From: Intestinibacillus sp964580155
GTDB lineage: Bacteria; Bacillota; Clostridia; Oscillospirales; Butyricicoccaceae
Assembly: GCA_964580155.1 (NCBI GenBank)
Contig: CAZOJP010000003.1
Coordinates: 16,407 to 80,406, forward strand
Length of the DNA: 64,000 bases
Reading direction: 5' to 3'
Of this stretch, positions 1 through 9,343 are shown one piece after another. Made by a program: the position numbers and the translations under genes. The notes under the pieces were generated by a model. That model was given only the letters and a program-made list of their open reading frames with translations, was not told where the DNA came from and searched no databases. The stretch's first letter is position 1, and each line of letters begins with the position of its first letter.

Positions 1-1266
1 TTCAAGCTGATGAACGTCGCGGCCGCGGTCGAAACGCAGGCGGTCGGCCAGTCCGATCACTTTGTCTGCGGCGGCTCGCTCAAGGTTGCGGGCTGGGGCA
101 AGCCCATCAAGTGCTGGAAAACCGCGGGACACGGCGACGAGGATCTGACCCACACGCTGATGAACTCGTGCAACGTCGCGATGATGCAGATCGCCTTCCG
201 AAACGGGCCGAAAAACTTCTATGAATTTTTCGATGCGTTCGGGCTGAACAAAAAAACAGGGATTGACCTGCCGGGTGAAGCCTCGAACAACTCGCTCTAC
301 TTCAGCCAGCAGGCGCTGACCGAAACGCCCTCCAACCTCGCGGTTTCGTCGTTCGGACAGCGTTTTCAGGTCACACCGATGCAAATGCTCATGATGGTCG
401 ACGCGATTGTGGACGACGGCAACCTCAAAATTCCGCACATGGTGAAAGAAGTGCTCGACAGCGAGGGCAATGTCAAGCAGACGATCGGCACGAGCACCGT
501 GCGGCAGGTCATTTCCGCGGATACCTCGGAATTTATGCGGCAGGCAATGCAGCAGGTCGTGTCGGGCGGCACGGGCGCCAACGCCTACGTCGCGGGCTAC
601 CGTGTCGGCGGCAAGACCGCAACCTCGGAAATCCAAAAGCAGCCGGGAGACAACGAGGAGCGCTATACCGCGTCCTTCATCGGCGTCGCGCCCATGGACG
701 ATCCCGAAATCATCGTGCTCGTCGCGGTGTCCGACTTGCCGCGCTCCGTGGTGCATGGCGGCGGCGCGGTGGCCGCGCCGGTCGTCGCGCGCGTGATGAG
801 CGACACCCTGCCCTATCTGGGCGTGGAAGCGGTTTACAGCGAGGAGGAGGCCGATCGCCGCGAGGTGACGACACCCCTGCTCGTAGGCAAGACCGCAGCG
901 GAGGCGGAAGCCCTGCTCAAGGAAGCGGGCATGGGCTATAAGCTCGTCGGCGACGGCGACACGGTCACCGATCAGGTGCCGTCCTCGGGCGCAAAGGTGC
1001 CGGTTTCCGCACGCGCGATTGTGTACCTCGGCGGCGAAAAAACAAACGAACAGGTTTCCGTGCCCGATATGCGCGGACTGTCCCCGTCAGAGGCGCTCAG
1101 CCGTCTGGAGGGTGTGGGACTTTATATGAGACGTGCCGGCATTGCAACAAAGCAGACCGGCTACATGACGAATGCCGCCAAGCAAAGCCCGGTTGCGGGC
1201 ACCAAGGTTGGCAGGGGCACGGTCGTCACGGTGGAATTTTCAAATAGCGCCAATATCGGAGACTGA
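1..1266 (+). CDS. Penicillin-binding protein transpeptidase with two PASTA domains (SpoVD/FtsI type), 5' end missing
   Basis: The reading frame is open from base 1, so only the C-terminal part is present. It is a class B PBP that cross-links septal or spore peptidoglycan outside the membrane. Counting from the Met at base 10, the SxN motif is S53-C54-N55. The third active-site motif reads K202-T203-A204, where most PBPs have KTG or KSG. Two PASTA domains (about 287-345 and 352-414) close the protein, as in clostridial SpoVD and FtsI/PBP2X. It leads the division cluster, with murE 63 bases downstream. SpoVD and a vegetative FtsI cannot be told apart without the N-terminus. Confidence 0.9.
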   Translation, partial: FKLMNVAAAVETQAVGQSDHFVCGGSLKVAGWGKPIKCWKTAGHGDEDLTHTLMNSCNVAMMQIAFRNGPKNFYEFFDAFGLNKKTGIDLPGEASNNSLYFSQQALTETPSNLAVSSFGQRFQVTPMQMLMMVDAIVDDGNLKIPHMVKEVLDSEGNVKQTIGTSTVRQVISADTSEFMRQAMQQVVSGGTGANAYVAGYRVGGKTATSEIQKQPGDNEERYTASFIGVAPMDDPEIIVLVAVSDLPRSVVHGGGAVAAPVVARVMSDTLPYLGVEAVYSEEEADRREVTTPLLVGKTAAEAEALLKEAGMGYKLVGDGDTVTDQVPSSGAKVPVSARAIVYLGGEKTNEQVSVPDMRGLSPSEALSRLEGVGLYMRRAGIATKQTGYMTNAAKQSPVAGTKVGRGTVVTVEFSNSANIGD

Positions 1267-1329
1267 TTGCGGCGCACAGGAAAAGCGTCCCTTGGAAAAA
1301 CAGCATGAAGGAAAGAGAGGAATCCATCC

Positions 1330-2766
1330 ATGAAACTGCAGGAGCTTTTGCAGGGTGTTGCAGCCGAGTATTGCGGCGCCGATGCCGCGCTCACGGTGCG
1401 CGAGGTGCGCTACGATTCGCGCGAAGTGCAGCCGGGCGATCTTTTTGTCGCAATCCGCGGCTACGAGACCGACGGTCACCAATATATTGACAAGGCACTC
1501 GCGCAGGGCGCCGCCGCAATCGTGTGTGAGGAGGCGCGCGCGGGCGTGCCCGCGGTGATCGTGCAAAACAGCCGCGCCGCCCTCGCGGATATCGCCGCGA
1601 ACCGCTTCGGTCATCCGGCGCAGGGCATGACGATGATCGGTGTGACCGGCACAAACGGCAAAACGACGACGACCTATCTCATCAAACACATCCTGGAGGC
1701 ACAGGGGCACAAGGTCGGACTGATCGGCACAAATCAGAACCTCGTCGGCGACGAGGTCGTCGAGACCGAGCGCACGACCCCGGAATCCTACGAGCTGCAC
1801 GCGCTGTTTGCGCGCATGCGCGACGCGGGCTGCACCCATGTCATCATGGAGGTGTCGTCCCATTCGCTCGTGCTCGACCGCGTGCGCGGCATCCCGTTTG
1901 CGGTCGGCGCGTTCACCAATCTGACGCAGGATCATCTGGATTTCCACAAAACGATGGAGGACTATCGCAAGGCGAAGGCGCTGCTGTTTACCATGTGCCG
2001 CACGGGGGTTCTCAATCTCGATGATCCGGCCGCGGACAAAATGATTGCAGACGCGCGCTGTCCGGTGCTGACCTTTTCCGCGCAGTCGGACAACGCAAAC
2101 CTGTCGGCAAAGAACGTGCAGCTCCACGCGGACGGCGTGGACTTCATCTGCGCGACCGAAGGCGCGCTGGCGCGCGTGCATCTGGGCATTCCGGGCCTGT
2201 TCTCGGTGCACAATGCGCTGTGCGCGCTCGGCTGCGCGGTTGCGCTCGATATTCCGCTTGAGCGCGCGGCGGCTGCGCTCGGTGACGCGCACGGCGTCAA
2301 GGGGCGCGCCGAGGTCGTGCCGACCCCGACCGACTACACCGTGCTCATCGACTACGCGCACTCGCCCGACGGCGTGGAGAACATCCTCAAGGCGGTGCGC
2401 GGCTTTTCCAAGGGGCGCGTGATTGCAATCTTTGGCTGCGGCGGCGACCGCGACCGCACCAAGCGGCCGAAAATGGGCGCACTTGCGGCGCAGCTTGCGG
2501 ATTTGTGCGTTGTGACCTCGGATAATCCGCGCACCGAGCAGCCCGAGGCGATTATCGCGGATATTGTGGAGGGCATGCACGGCTCCAAGACGCCGTATGA
2601 GGTCATCTGCGACCGCCGCGAGGCGATCCGCTGGGCGCTCGCCCACGCGCGCAAGGACGACACACTGGTCTTTATGGGCAAGGGGCACGAGACCTATCAG
2701 GAGATCAACCACGTCAAGCACCATCTTGACGAGCGGGAAGAAATTGCGCAATACTTTGCAAAATGA
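1330..2766 (+). CDS. murE: UDP-N-acetylmuramoyl-L-alanyl-D-glutamate--2,6-diaminopimelate ligase
   Basis: MurE adds the third residue to the UDP-MurNAc peptide in the cytoplasm, using ATP. The 478-residue length is normal for the family. The ATP-binding motif GVTGTNGKTT lies at 104-113, and DNPR at 398-401 is the signature of meso-diaminopimelate-adding enzymes (lysine-adding MurE differs here), so the wall should be meso-DAP type. A purine-rich GAGAGGA precedes the ATG. It follows the PBP gene and precedes murF by 25 bases, which fits co-transcription. Confidence 0.97.
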   Translation: MKLQELLQGVAAEYCGADAALTVREVRYDSREVQPGDLFVAIRGYETDGHQYIDKALAQGAAAIVCEEARAGVPAVIVQNSRAALADIAANRFGHPAQGMTMIGVTGTNGKTTTTYLIKHILEAQGHKVGLIGTNQNLVGDEVVETERTTPESYELHALFARMRDAGCTHVIMEVSSHSLVLDRVRGIPFAVGAFTNLTQDHLDFHKTMEDYRKAKALLFTMCRTGVLNLDDPAADKMIADARCPVLTFSAQSDNANLSAKNVQLHADGVDFICATEGALARVHLGIPGLFSVHNALCALGCAVALDIPLERAAAALGDAHGVKGRAEVVPTPTDYTVLIDYAHSPDGVENILKAVRGFSKGRVIAIFGCGGDRDRTKRPKMGALAAQLADLCVVTSDNPRTEQPEAIIADIVEGMHGSKTPYEVICDRREAIRWALAHARKDDTLVFMGKGHETYQEINHVKHHLDEREEIAQYFAK

Positions 2767-2791
2767 TTAAAAAATAGGGTGTTTACAACAA

Positions 2792-4192
2792 ATGGAACAT
2801 TTTAAACTGGAGCAGGCTGCGCTTTGGACGCAGGGAATCCTGCAAGGGGACGGCGCGCTCACAATGACCCGCGTGTCGACCGATTCGCGCGACACGGGCG
2901 CGGGCTGTCTGTTCATTCCGCTCGTCGGAGACCGATTTGACGGACATGATTTTATCGATCAGGCGATTGCGGGCGGTGCATCCGCGATTTTGACCCATCG
3001 TGAGGGCGCGTATGCCGTGCCGTCCGTCCGCGTGGCGGACACCCGTCAGGCGCTGCTCGATCTTGCGGGCGGATACCGCGCCGGCATGGCGGCAAAGGTC
3101 GTGGGCGTGACCGGCTCGGTCGGCAAAACGACGACCAAGGAGATGATCGCCTCCGTGCTTGCGCAGCACTGCGACACGCTCAAGACCGAGGGCAATCTGA
3201 ATAACGAGATCGGCATGCCGCTGACCGCGCTGCGCATCGAGCGCCACACGCAGGCCGCAGTGCTCGAAATGGGCATGAACCACTTTGGCGAGCTGTCCCG
3301 CATGACGCGCGCGGCGCAGCCGAACTTCGCGGTCATCACGACAATCGGCACCTCGCACATCGAGTTTCTCGGCTCGCGCGAGGGCATCCGCCAGGCGAAG
3401 CTGGAAATTCTGGAGGGGCTGCAGCCGGACGGTGTCGCGATCCTGTGCGGCGATGAGCCGCTTTTGTGGGAAAAGCGCGGCGCGCTGCCCTGCCGCACGA
3501 TTTATTACGGCATCGAAAACCCGAACTGCGACCTGACCGCGGAGAACATCGTCAACGAGGGCGCGATTGTGCGGTTTGAAATGCGCAACCGCACGCTGTG
3601 GGAATGCCGCCAGATTCCGGTGGGGGAGACCATCCGCGCGCATCTGAGCGTGGCAGGGCGGCACAACGTGCTCAACGCGCTTGCCGCGACCGCGGTGGCG
3701 CTCGAGCTGGGGGAGGAGCCGGGGGACATCGTCGCAGGTCTGGCAGGCTACAAGCCCGACGGCCTGCGTCAGAACACCTATGAGAAAAACGGCTATCTGC
3801 TTTTTGCCGATTGCTATAATGCCTCACCCGACGCGGTCGAGGCCGCGCTGCAGGCATTTTCCGAGCTGCGCTGCACGGGCCGCCGCTTTGCGGTGCTCGG
3901 CGGCATGCTGGAGCTGGGGGACTATGCTGCCGAGGGGCACCGCCGCGCAGGCGCCGCCGCCGCGCGCTATGCCGACGCGCTCTATTTATACGGTGCAGGC
4001 AGCGCGCACATGCGTGAGGGCGCACGCGATGCAGGCATGCCCGAAGCGCAGATTCACTGCTTTGACACACACGAGGCGCTCGCCGATGCGCTGCGGGCGG
4101 ACGCCCGACCGGGTGACGCGCTGCTCTTCAAGGGCAGCCGCGGTATGAAAATGGAGCGTGCGCTCGCGTTGTTTACGGGGGAAGAAGGATAA
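2792..4192 (+). CDS. murF: UDP-N-acetylmuramoyl-tripeptide--D-alanyl-D-alanine ligase
   Basis: MurF joins D-Ala-D-Ala to the UDP-MurNAc tripeptide, the last cytoplasmic step of pentapeptide synthesis. The 466 residues show the Mur-ligase layout: an N-terminal substrate domain, a central ATPase domain with GVTGSVGKTTTKE near residue 105, and a C-terminal ligase domain containing DCYNASPDA. The stop codon TAA is directly followed by the ATG of mraY with no spacer, so the two are probably translationally coupled. Only a weak ribosome site (TAGGGTG) is visible before the ATG. Confidence 0.96.
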   Translation: MEHFKLEQAALWTQGILQGDGALTMTRVSTDSRDTGAGCLFIPLVGDRFDGHDFIDQAIAGGASAILTHREGAYAVPSVRVADTRQALLDLAGGYRAGMAAKVVGVTGSVGKTTTKEMIASVLAQHCDTLKTEGNLNNEIGMPLTALRIERHTQAAVLEMGMNHFGELSRMTRAAQPNFAVITTIGTSHIEFLGSREGIRQAKLEILEGLQPDGVAILCGDEPLLWEKRGALPCRTIYYGIENPNCDLTAENIVNEGAIVRFEMRNRTLWECRQIPVGETIRAHLSVAGRHNVLNALAATAVALELGEEPGDIVAGLAGYKPDGLRQNTYEKNGYLLFADCYNASPDAVEAALQAFSELRCTGRRFAVLGGMLELGDYAAEGHRRAGAAAARYADALYLYGAGSAHMREGARDAGMPEAQIHCFDTHEALADALRADARPGDALLFKGSRGMKMERALALFTGEEG

Positions 4193-5218
4193 ATGGCAGG
4201 AATACTTGGATTGGCGCTGCTCGTCGCGTTCGCCGTGACGGTCGTGCTCGCAAAGCCGGTCATCCACTGGCTGCGGAAAATGAAATTTGGTCAAAAAATT
4301 CTTGAAATTGGCCCCAAATGGCACATGAATAAGCAAAATATTCCCACGATGGGTGGTATGATGTTTATCGTCGGCATTTCGGCTGCGGTGCTCGCCGGTA
4401 TGTGCCGGCTGCGCGCCGCAAACGAGAGCTGGGCGCAGACATGGGCGCTCGGCGCGGCGGGGATCATCCTGCTGGGGCTGGCGCTCGCATACGGCCTGGT
4501 CGGCATGGTCGACGATCTTGCAAAAATCAAGAAAAAGCAGAATGCCGGACTGACAGCCATGCAGAAGCTGATATTACAAATTGTAGTAGCTGCGGTTTTT
4601 ATTACAGTTTTGCGCATCACGGGTGATGTCGACACCGCAATCTGGGTGCCGTTTCTGAACGTATCCTTTTCCGTGCCGTGGGTTATATACATCATTTTTG
4701 CGGCATTTGTCATCGTCGGCGCGGACAATGCGGTCAACCTGACCGACGGAATCGACGGGCTGGCCGCAGGTGTCACGCTGCCGGTTGCGCTGTTTTTCGC
4801 GTCGGTCGGTGTGCGCACGCACAATGCCGGTGTTGTGCTGTTCGCAGGCGCACTCGCAGGCGCGCTCGCCGCGTTCCTGATTTTCAATTTCAACCCTGCA
4901 AAGGTGTTTATGGGCGATACCGGCTCGCTGTTTCTGGGCGGCGCGGTGGCAGGTCTGGCGTTCGCGTGCGACATGCCGCTCGTTTTAATTCCGGTTGGTG
5001 CGATTTACATCTGGGAAACGCTCTCTGTTATCATTCAGGTCACTTATTTCAAATTCAGCCACGGCAAGCGCGTGTTTAAAATGGCGCCGTTTCACCATCA
5101 TCTTGAGATGTCGGGCTGGGGCGAGAAAAAAATTGTGATCGTGTTCACGCTGATCACGGCCGCGCTGTGCGCGCTGGGCTGGCTTGCGGTGCAGCCGCGC
5201 CTGCCGATGCTGCCGTAA
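4193..5218 (+). CDS. mraY: Phospho-N-acetylmuramoyl-pentapeptide transferase
   Basis: MraY transfers phospho-MurNAc-pentapeptide to undecaprenyl phosphate, making lipid I at the membrane. The 341 residues contain about ten hydrophobic segments. Family motifs are visible: DDLAKIKKKQNAGL (Asp-rich, early), NAVNLTDGIDGLA and FMGDTGSL in the middle, and a C-terminal FHHHLEMSGW loop. The start abuts the murF stop. In most Firmicutes murD follows mraY; here ftsW does, 22 bases downstream. Confidence 0.96.
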   Translation: MAGILGLALLVAFAVTVVLAKPVIHWLRKMKFGQKILEIGPKWHMNKQNIPTMGGMMFIVGISAAVLAGMCRLRAANESWAQTWALGAAGIILLGLALAYGLVGMVDDLAKIKKKQNAGLTAMQKLILQIVVAAVFITVLRITGDVDTAIWVPFLNVSFSVPWVIYIIFAAFVIVGADNAVNLTDGIDGLAAGVTLPVALFFASVGVRTHNAGVVLFAGALAGALAAFLIFNFNPAKVFMGDTGSLFLGGAVAGLAFACDMPLVLIPVGAIYIWETLSVIIQVTYFKFSHGKRVFKMAPFHHHLEMSGWGEKKIVIVFTLITAALCALGWLAVQPRLPMLP

Positions 5219-5240
5219 CTGACAAGGAAGGAGCTTTCCT

Positions 5241-6392
5241 GTGCCGACGATGTCCCGACAACTTTTGGAGCGCGAGCCGCCGCGCGAGCGTGCGCGCAGC
5301 AGACCGATGGACGGTTCGCTGCTGCTCATGGTGCTCATGCTGCTGGCGACCGGACTGATCGCCCTCTTTACCGCGAGCTACTCCAACGCGATCCATTACA
5401 ACAACAACGGCCTGTATTATGTCACGCGTCAGGGCGTGTTTGCAGTGCTGGGCGTCGTGATCATGCTACTTACCTCGCGGATCAATTATCATGTGTATGC
5501 CAAACTGCAAAAGCCGATTTTCCTGGTGGCGCTCGCCATGCTTGCGATCGTGCCCTTTGTCGGACAGACGCGCAAGGGCGCGACGCGCTGGCTCGGCATC
5601 GGTGAGCTGATTTCCTTTCAGCCGTCCGAAATTATGAAAATCGCGCTGATCATTTCGTTTGCATACTACATTGCGCGCGACCAGAAGAGCATTCGCACCT
5701 TTCGCGGGCTGGTGAAGCCCTATGGGCTGGCGCTCGTGCTCGTCGCGGGACTGCTCTATCTAGAACCGCATATGTCCGCAACCATGATCATGTTTCTCAT
5801 CGGCTTTGTCATGCTGTTTGTCGGCGGTATGCGGCTGTGGTACTTTGTCCCGATTTTCATTGCCGCGCCGCTCGCGATTCTCGGCTATGTGAAGGTGAAG
5901 CCCTATGCCATGCAGCGCCTGCTCGTATGGTTCGATCCGTGGGTCGATTTTCGCGGCGACGGTTGGCAGGGTGCGATGAGCGCAATCTCCATCGGCTCGG
6001 GCGGACTGTGGGGGTTGGGACTGGGGCAGGGCCGACAAAAGCATCTGTTTTTGCCCGAGCCGCAGAACGACTTCATCTTTTCCGCAATCAGTGAGGAGCT
6101 GGGCTTTATCGGCGCAACGCTTATCATGCTGATGTTTGCGTATCTCGTGTTTCGGGGCTTCTATATCGCGCGCTCTTCCCGCGACAAGTTCGGCTGCATG
6201 CTTGCAACCGGCATCACGGCGAAGCTCGGCATCCAGACGCTCATGAATCTGTTCGTCGTTTCCGGTATCTTTCCGGTTACGGGCGCGTCGCTGCCGTTCT
6301 TCAGCTATGGCGGTACGGCGCTTGTCATGCAGCTCTTTGAAATGGGCGTGCTGCTCAACATTTCGCGATCCATGGTTGCGGGCAGTGAATAG
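5241..6392 (+). CDS. ftsW: SEDS-family peptidoglycan glycosyltransferase FtsW/SpoVE
   Basis: SEDS proteins polymerise lipid II glycan chains with a partner class B PBP, here probably the PBP at the start of the window. The 383 residues have about ten membrane segments and family motifs such as ISFQPSE and, near the end, FFSYGGTALV. The start is a GTG placed 8 bases after AAGGAAGGAG; the nearest in-frame ATG is three codons later and lacks its own site. Position between mraY and murG matches ftsW/spoVE rather than rodA. Vegetative and sporulation paralogues cannot be distinguished. Confidence 0.92.
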   Translation: MPTMSRQLLEREPPRERARSRPMDGSLLLMVLMLLATGLIALFTASYSNAIHYNNNGLYYVTRQGVFAVLGVVIMLLTSRINYHVYAKLQKPIFLVALAMLAIVPFVGQTRKGATRWLGIGELISFQPSEIMKIALIISFAYYIARDQKSIRTFRGLVKPYGLALVLVAGLLYLEPHMSATMIMFLIGFVMLFVGGMRLWYFVPIFIAAPLAILGYVKVKPYAMQRLLVWFDPWVDFRGDGWQGAMSAISIGSGGLWGLGLGQGRQKHLFLPEPQNDFIFSAISEELGFIGATLIMLMFAYLVFRGFYIARSSRDKFGCMLATGITAKLGIQTLMNLFVVSGIFPVTGASLPFFSYGGTALVMQLFEMGVLLNISRSMVAGSE

Positions 6393-6465
6393 CGCGCAGC
6401 CCAACCACAAACCCTAGCAGCACCGCCGCACACGCGGTGCCGCCCTGAGAAAGGTTCGTTTTGTT

Positions 6466-7587
6466 ATGAAACTGTATATCACCGGCGGCGGCACCGGCGG
6501 CCATGTCAATCCGGGGCTTGCAATTGCGCGCTATGTGCAAAGCAAGCGTCCGGATACCGAGATTCGCTTTGCGGGCACCGCGCACGGCATCGAGTCCAAG
6601 CTCGTGCCGCGGGAGGGCTATCCGCTCGATACGCTGGACATTGTAGGCCTGCACCGCAGCATGAAGCCCAAAGAAATGCTCTACAACCTCGGCGCGGCGC
6701 AAAAGGCGCTTGTCGCGACCGGCAGAGCCAAAAAGCTGCTGCAGCAGGCAAAGCCCGACTGCGTGATCGGCTGCGGCGGCTATGCGAGCTTCCCCATTGT
6801 CAAGGCGGCGCAGAAAATGGGCATTCCGACCGTGCTGCTCGAGGTGAACGCGCTGCCGGGCAAGGTGACAAAGCTGCTCGCCCCCAAGGCCGACCGCGTG
6901 CTCGTGTGCTTTGAGGAGGCGCGGCAGCTGCTCGGCAGCCGGCCGAACATCCACCTGACCGGCGCGCCGGTGCGCGGAGAAATCGTATTTGCAAACCGCG
7001 AGCAGGCGCGCAAATCCCTCGGGCTGGGCGATCGCAAGCTGGTTGTGTCGTTCTGGGGCTCGATGGGCGCACTGTACATGAACCGTCACATGGCGGATGT
7101 GGTGGCGCAGGAGGCGCGGGACAACGTGGACTATGTGCACATCCACGCGACCGGCACGGCGGCGTTCCGGTGGATGCCCGATCTTGTGCGGCAGCACGGC
7201 GGCGATCTGACGAAGCACAGCAACTTGCAGCTGGTCGAGTATATTTACAACATGGCGGAGCTGATGGCGGCGGCGGATCTCATCGTGTGCCGCGCGGGTG
7301 CGGCGACAATCGGCGAGCTGTGCGCGCTCGGCCGGCCGTCTATCATGGTGCCGTCCCCCTATGTTGCGGAGAACCATCAGGAGAAGAATGCGCGCGCGCT
7401 CGAGCGTGCAGGCGCGTGCCGTGTGCTGACCGAGCCCGCGTGCACGTCGGAAAAGCTGTACGGTATGATGCGCACGCTGCTGGCGGACGACGACAAGCGC
7501 GCCGAAATGGGGCGCTGCGCCGCGCAGCTTGCAACGCTTGACGCATCGGAGAAGATTTACCGCTACATCCTTGAAGCGGCGCGCTAG
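6466..7587 (+). CDS. murG: UDP-N-acetylglucosamine--N-acetylmuramyl-(pentapeptide) pyrophosphoryl-undecaprenol N-acetylglucosamine transferase
   Basis: MurG adds GlcNAc to lipid I to give lipid II on the inner membrane face. The 373 residues form a GT-B glycosyltransferase. The N-terminal GGGTGGHVNPGLAIA (from about residue 6) is the diagnostic glycine-rich loop, and CRAGAATIGEL in the C-terminal domain belongs to the UDP-GlcNAc site. AAAGG precedes the ATG. The 73-base gap after ftsW contains a small GC-rich hairpin (GCACCGC/GCGGTGC, about 6418-6441) without a T-run, so probably not a terminator. Confidence 0.96.
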   Translation: MKLYITGGGTGGHVNPGLAIARYVQSKRPDTEIRFAGTAHGIESKLVPREGYPLDTLDIVGLHRSMKPKEMLYNLGAAQKALVATGRAKKLLQQAKPDCVIGCGGYASFPIVKAAQKMGIPTVLLEVNALPGKVTKLLAPKADRVLVCFEEARQLLGSRPNIHLTGAPVRGEIVFANREQARKSLGLGDRKLVVSFWGSMGALYMNRHMADVVAQEARDNVDYVHIHATGTAAFRWMPDLVRQHGGDLTKHSNLQLVEYIYNMAELMAAADLIVCRAGAATIGELCALGRPSIMVPSPYVAENHQEKNARALERAGACRVLTEPACTSEKLYGMMRTLLADDDKRAEMGRCAAQLATLDASEKIYRYILEAAR

Positions 7588-7603
7588 CCGGGGGAATACA
7601 CTT

Positions 7604-8542
7604 ATGGCAAAAAAACAGACAAGCAGGCGGGCCAAGCTGCGGAAAAAAAACCGGCGGTGCGGCATCGGCTGTGTGCTGTATCGACTGGTCTGCTGTGCGC
7701 TCGTGATCGGAGCGGGCGCGGCTGCAATGACCGTGTTCTTTAAAATCGATACGATTCACGTGACGGGCACCGCGCGCTATCAGCCGGAGCAGGTCGAGCA
7801 CACGCTGGGCGTGTCCGCAGGGGACAATCTCTTCCTCTGGGGGCGCACAAGCGGCGTACAGCGCCTGCTGCGCACCTATCCCTATATTGAGGAGGTTCGG
7901 ATTTCGCGCGCGCTGCCCGGAACACTCAATGTTGAAATCATCGAAAGCCCGGCGTTCGCCGCGATTTCGGATGGTGGCAGCGGCTGCTACCTCATCAGCG
8001 GCAGCGGCAAGCTGCTCGAACATGTGGAGGATGCAGCGACAGTTCAGCTGACACCGGTGACCGGCATGGCGATCGGCGAGCGCCAGGCCGGGGAGACGCT
8101 GGACGCAGACGACGGGCCTGCAACGCAGCAGCTCATCACTCTGCTCGACGCTTTGTCGCAGGGTAATCTGCTGCAAAACGTCAGCTTTATCAACCTGACG
8201 AGCCTGACCGACGTGCACATCGGCTACCAAAACCGCTTTGACGTGCGGATTGGATCGTCCGGCGATCTGGCGCGCAAGCTGCGGTTTTTACAGGAGGTCG
8301 TGGACACCAAGCTGTCGCCCTCCGACATCGGTGTGATCGATTTATCGCAGCCGCCGCGGGCGAACTATTGGCCCGCACCGCTGAGCGAGATTGAGGCGGC
8401 AGCCGGCAAGCCGGACAAGCCTGCCGACACGGCGGATACGGCCGAAAACACGCAAGAAACGCCGGACACAGACAACGCGCACACGGAGGATACTGCGCAG
8501 ACCGATCCGGACTATGCCGCGGACGCACCGCCCGAGGCCTGA
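7604..8542 (+). CDS. ftsQ: Cell division protein FtsQ/DivIB
   Basis: FtsQ/DivIB scaffolds the divisome with FtsL and FtsB/DivIC. A Lys/Arg-rich cytoplasmic tail (1-19) is followed by one membrane segment (about 20-46), a POTRA domain (about 47-115, beginning FKIDTIHVTG) and a beta domain. The C-terminal 55 residues are rich in Asp, Thr, Ala and Glu and probably disordered. I chose the ATG at 7604 (MAKKQTSRR, 312 residues) rather than an upstream start inside murG because it gives the usual short basic tail. It lies 16 bases after the murG stop. Confidence 0.88.
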   Translation: MAKKQTSRRAKLRKKNRRCGIGCVLYRLVCCALVIGAGAAAMTVFFKIDTIHVTGTARYQPEQVEHTLGVSAGDNLFLWGRTSGVQRLLRTYPYIEEVRISRALPGTLNVEIIESPAFAAISDGGSGCYLISGSGKLLEHVEDAATVQLTPVTGMAIGERQAGETLDADDGPATQQLITLLDALSQGNLLQNVSFINLTSLTDVHIGYQNRFDVRIGSSGDLARKLRFLQEVVDTKLSPSDIGVIDLSQPPRANYWPAPLSEIEAAAGKPDKPADTADTAENTQETPDTDNAHTEDTAQTDPDYAADAPPEA

Positions 8543-8581
8543 CCGCGTTTCGGCGCAAAAGCCCCGTGATAGGAGAAACGA

Positions 8582-9343
8582 ATGAAGAAAAAAGGAAGTA
8601 TTGCAATCGCAACCATTTGCATGCTGCTGACGTTCATGCTGACCTGGCAGTTTCGCAGCGTGACCGCTTCGGGCGGACTGACGAATGACACCGCGCGCGC
8701 ACGCGCCGATCAGCTGCAAACCCAGCTGATTAACGAGCAGGAAAAAAGCGAAGCGCTGCTGCATCAGCTGCTGGCGTATCAGGAGGAGCTCAAGGAATTC
8801 TCCGAAAAGGCGGAAAAAAGCGGCGGCTATGCCGAGGTGCTCGCCCACCAGCTGGAGCAGGCTATGATTCTGTCGGGACAGGCTTCCGTGCAGGGGCCGG
8901 GTGTCATCGTCAAGTTAAGCGACTCGCGCCGCCCCAACACGACGGGCATGGATGAAAACAACTACGTCATCCACGACGAGGATTTGCTCAAGGTGATCAA
9001 TGAGCTGCGCGACGCGGGCGCGGAGGCGATCGCGGTCAACGGCGAGCGGATCCTTGCAACGAGTGAGGTGCGCTGCGCGGGCTCAATCGTGAGCATCAAC
9101 AACAAGCGGTTTTCCGCACCGTATACGGTCAGCGCAATCGGCAGCTCCGACGAGCTTTATAATGCGCTGACCATGCGGCAGGGCGTTGTGGATTTGCTGG
9201 CGGTCTGGGGCATCCAGTGCGATGTCAGCCGCGCACTCTCCGTCACAATCAAGGGGTATGAGGGCGCGCTTGAATATAAATACGCCAAGCCGATGAAGGA
9301 ACTGAGCGCGGGCACGGCGCAAAACGGGAGGACGGGAACATGA
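8582..9343 (+). CDS. DUF881 family division-cluster membrane protein
   Basis: The 253-residue protein starts with a short basic stretch and one membrane anchor (about 7-23). A predicted coiled coil follows (about 35-80, rich in Gln, Glu and Leu), then a compact domain typical of DUF881 (residues 95-240, with VQGPGVIVKLSDS and AVNGERI). DUF881 genes sit beside sbp and ftsZ/ftsA in many Gram-positives; the molecular function is not established as far as I know. AGGAGAAACG precedes the ATG, and the gene overlaps the next by four bases (ATGA), so the pair is translationally coupled. Confidence 0.85.
   Translation: MKKKGSIAIATICMLLTFMLTWQFRSVTASGGLTNDTARARADQLQTQLINEQEKSEALLHQLLAYQEELKEFSEKAEKSGGYAEVLAHQLEQAMILSGQASVQGPGVIVKLSDSRRPNTTGMDENNYVIHDEDLLKVINELRDAGAEAIAVNGERILATSEVRCAGSIVSINNKRFSAPYTVSAIGSSDELYNALTMRQGVVDLLAVWGIQCDVSRALSVTIKGYEGALEYKYAKPMKELSAGTAQNGRTGT

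Noticed and set aside
1240..2751. A 503-residue open frame on - opposite murE
   Set aside because: Antisense shadow of murE with no family features.
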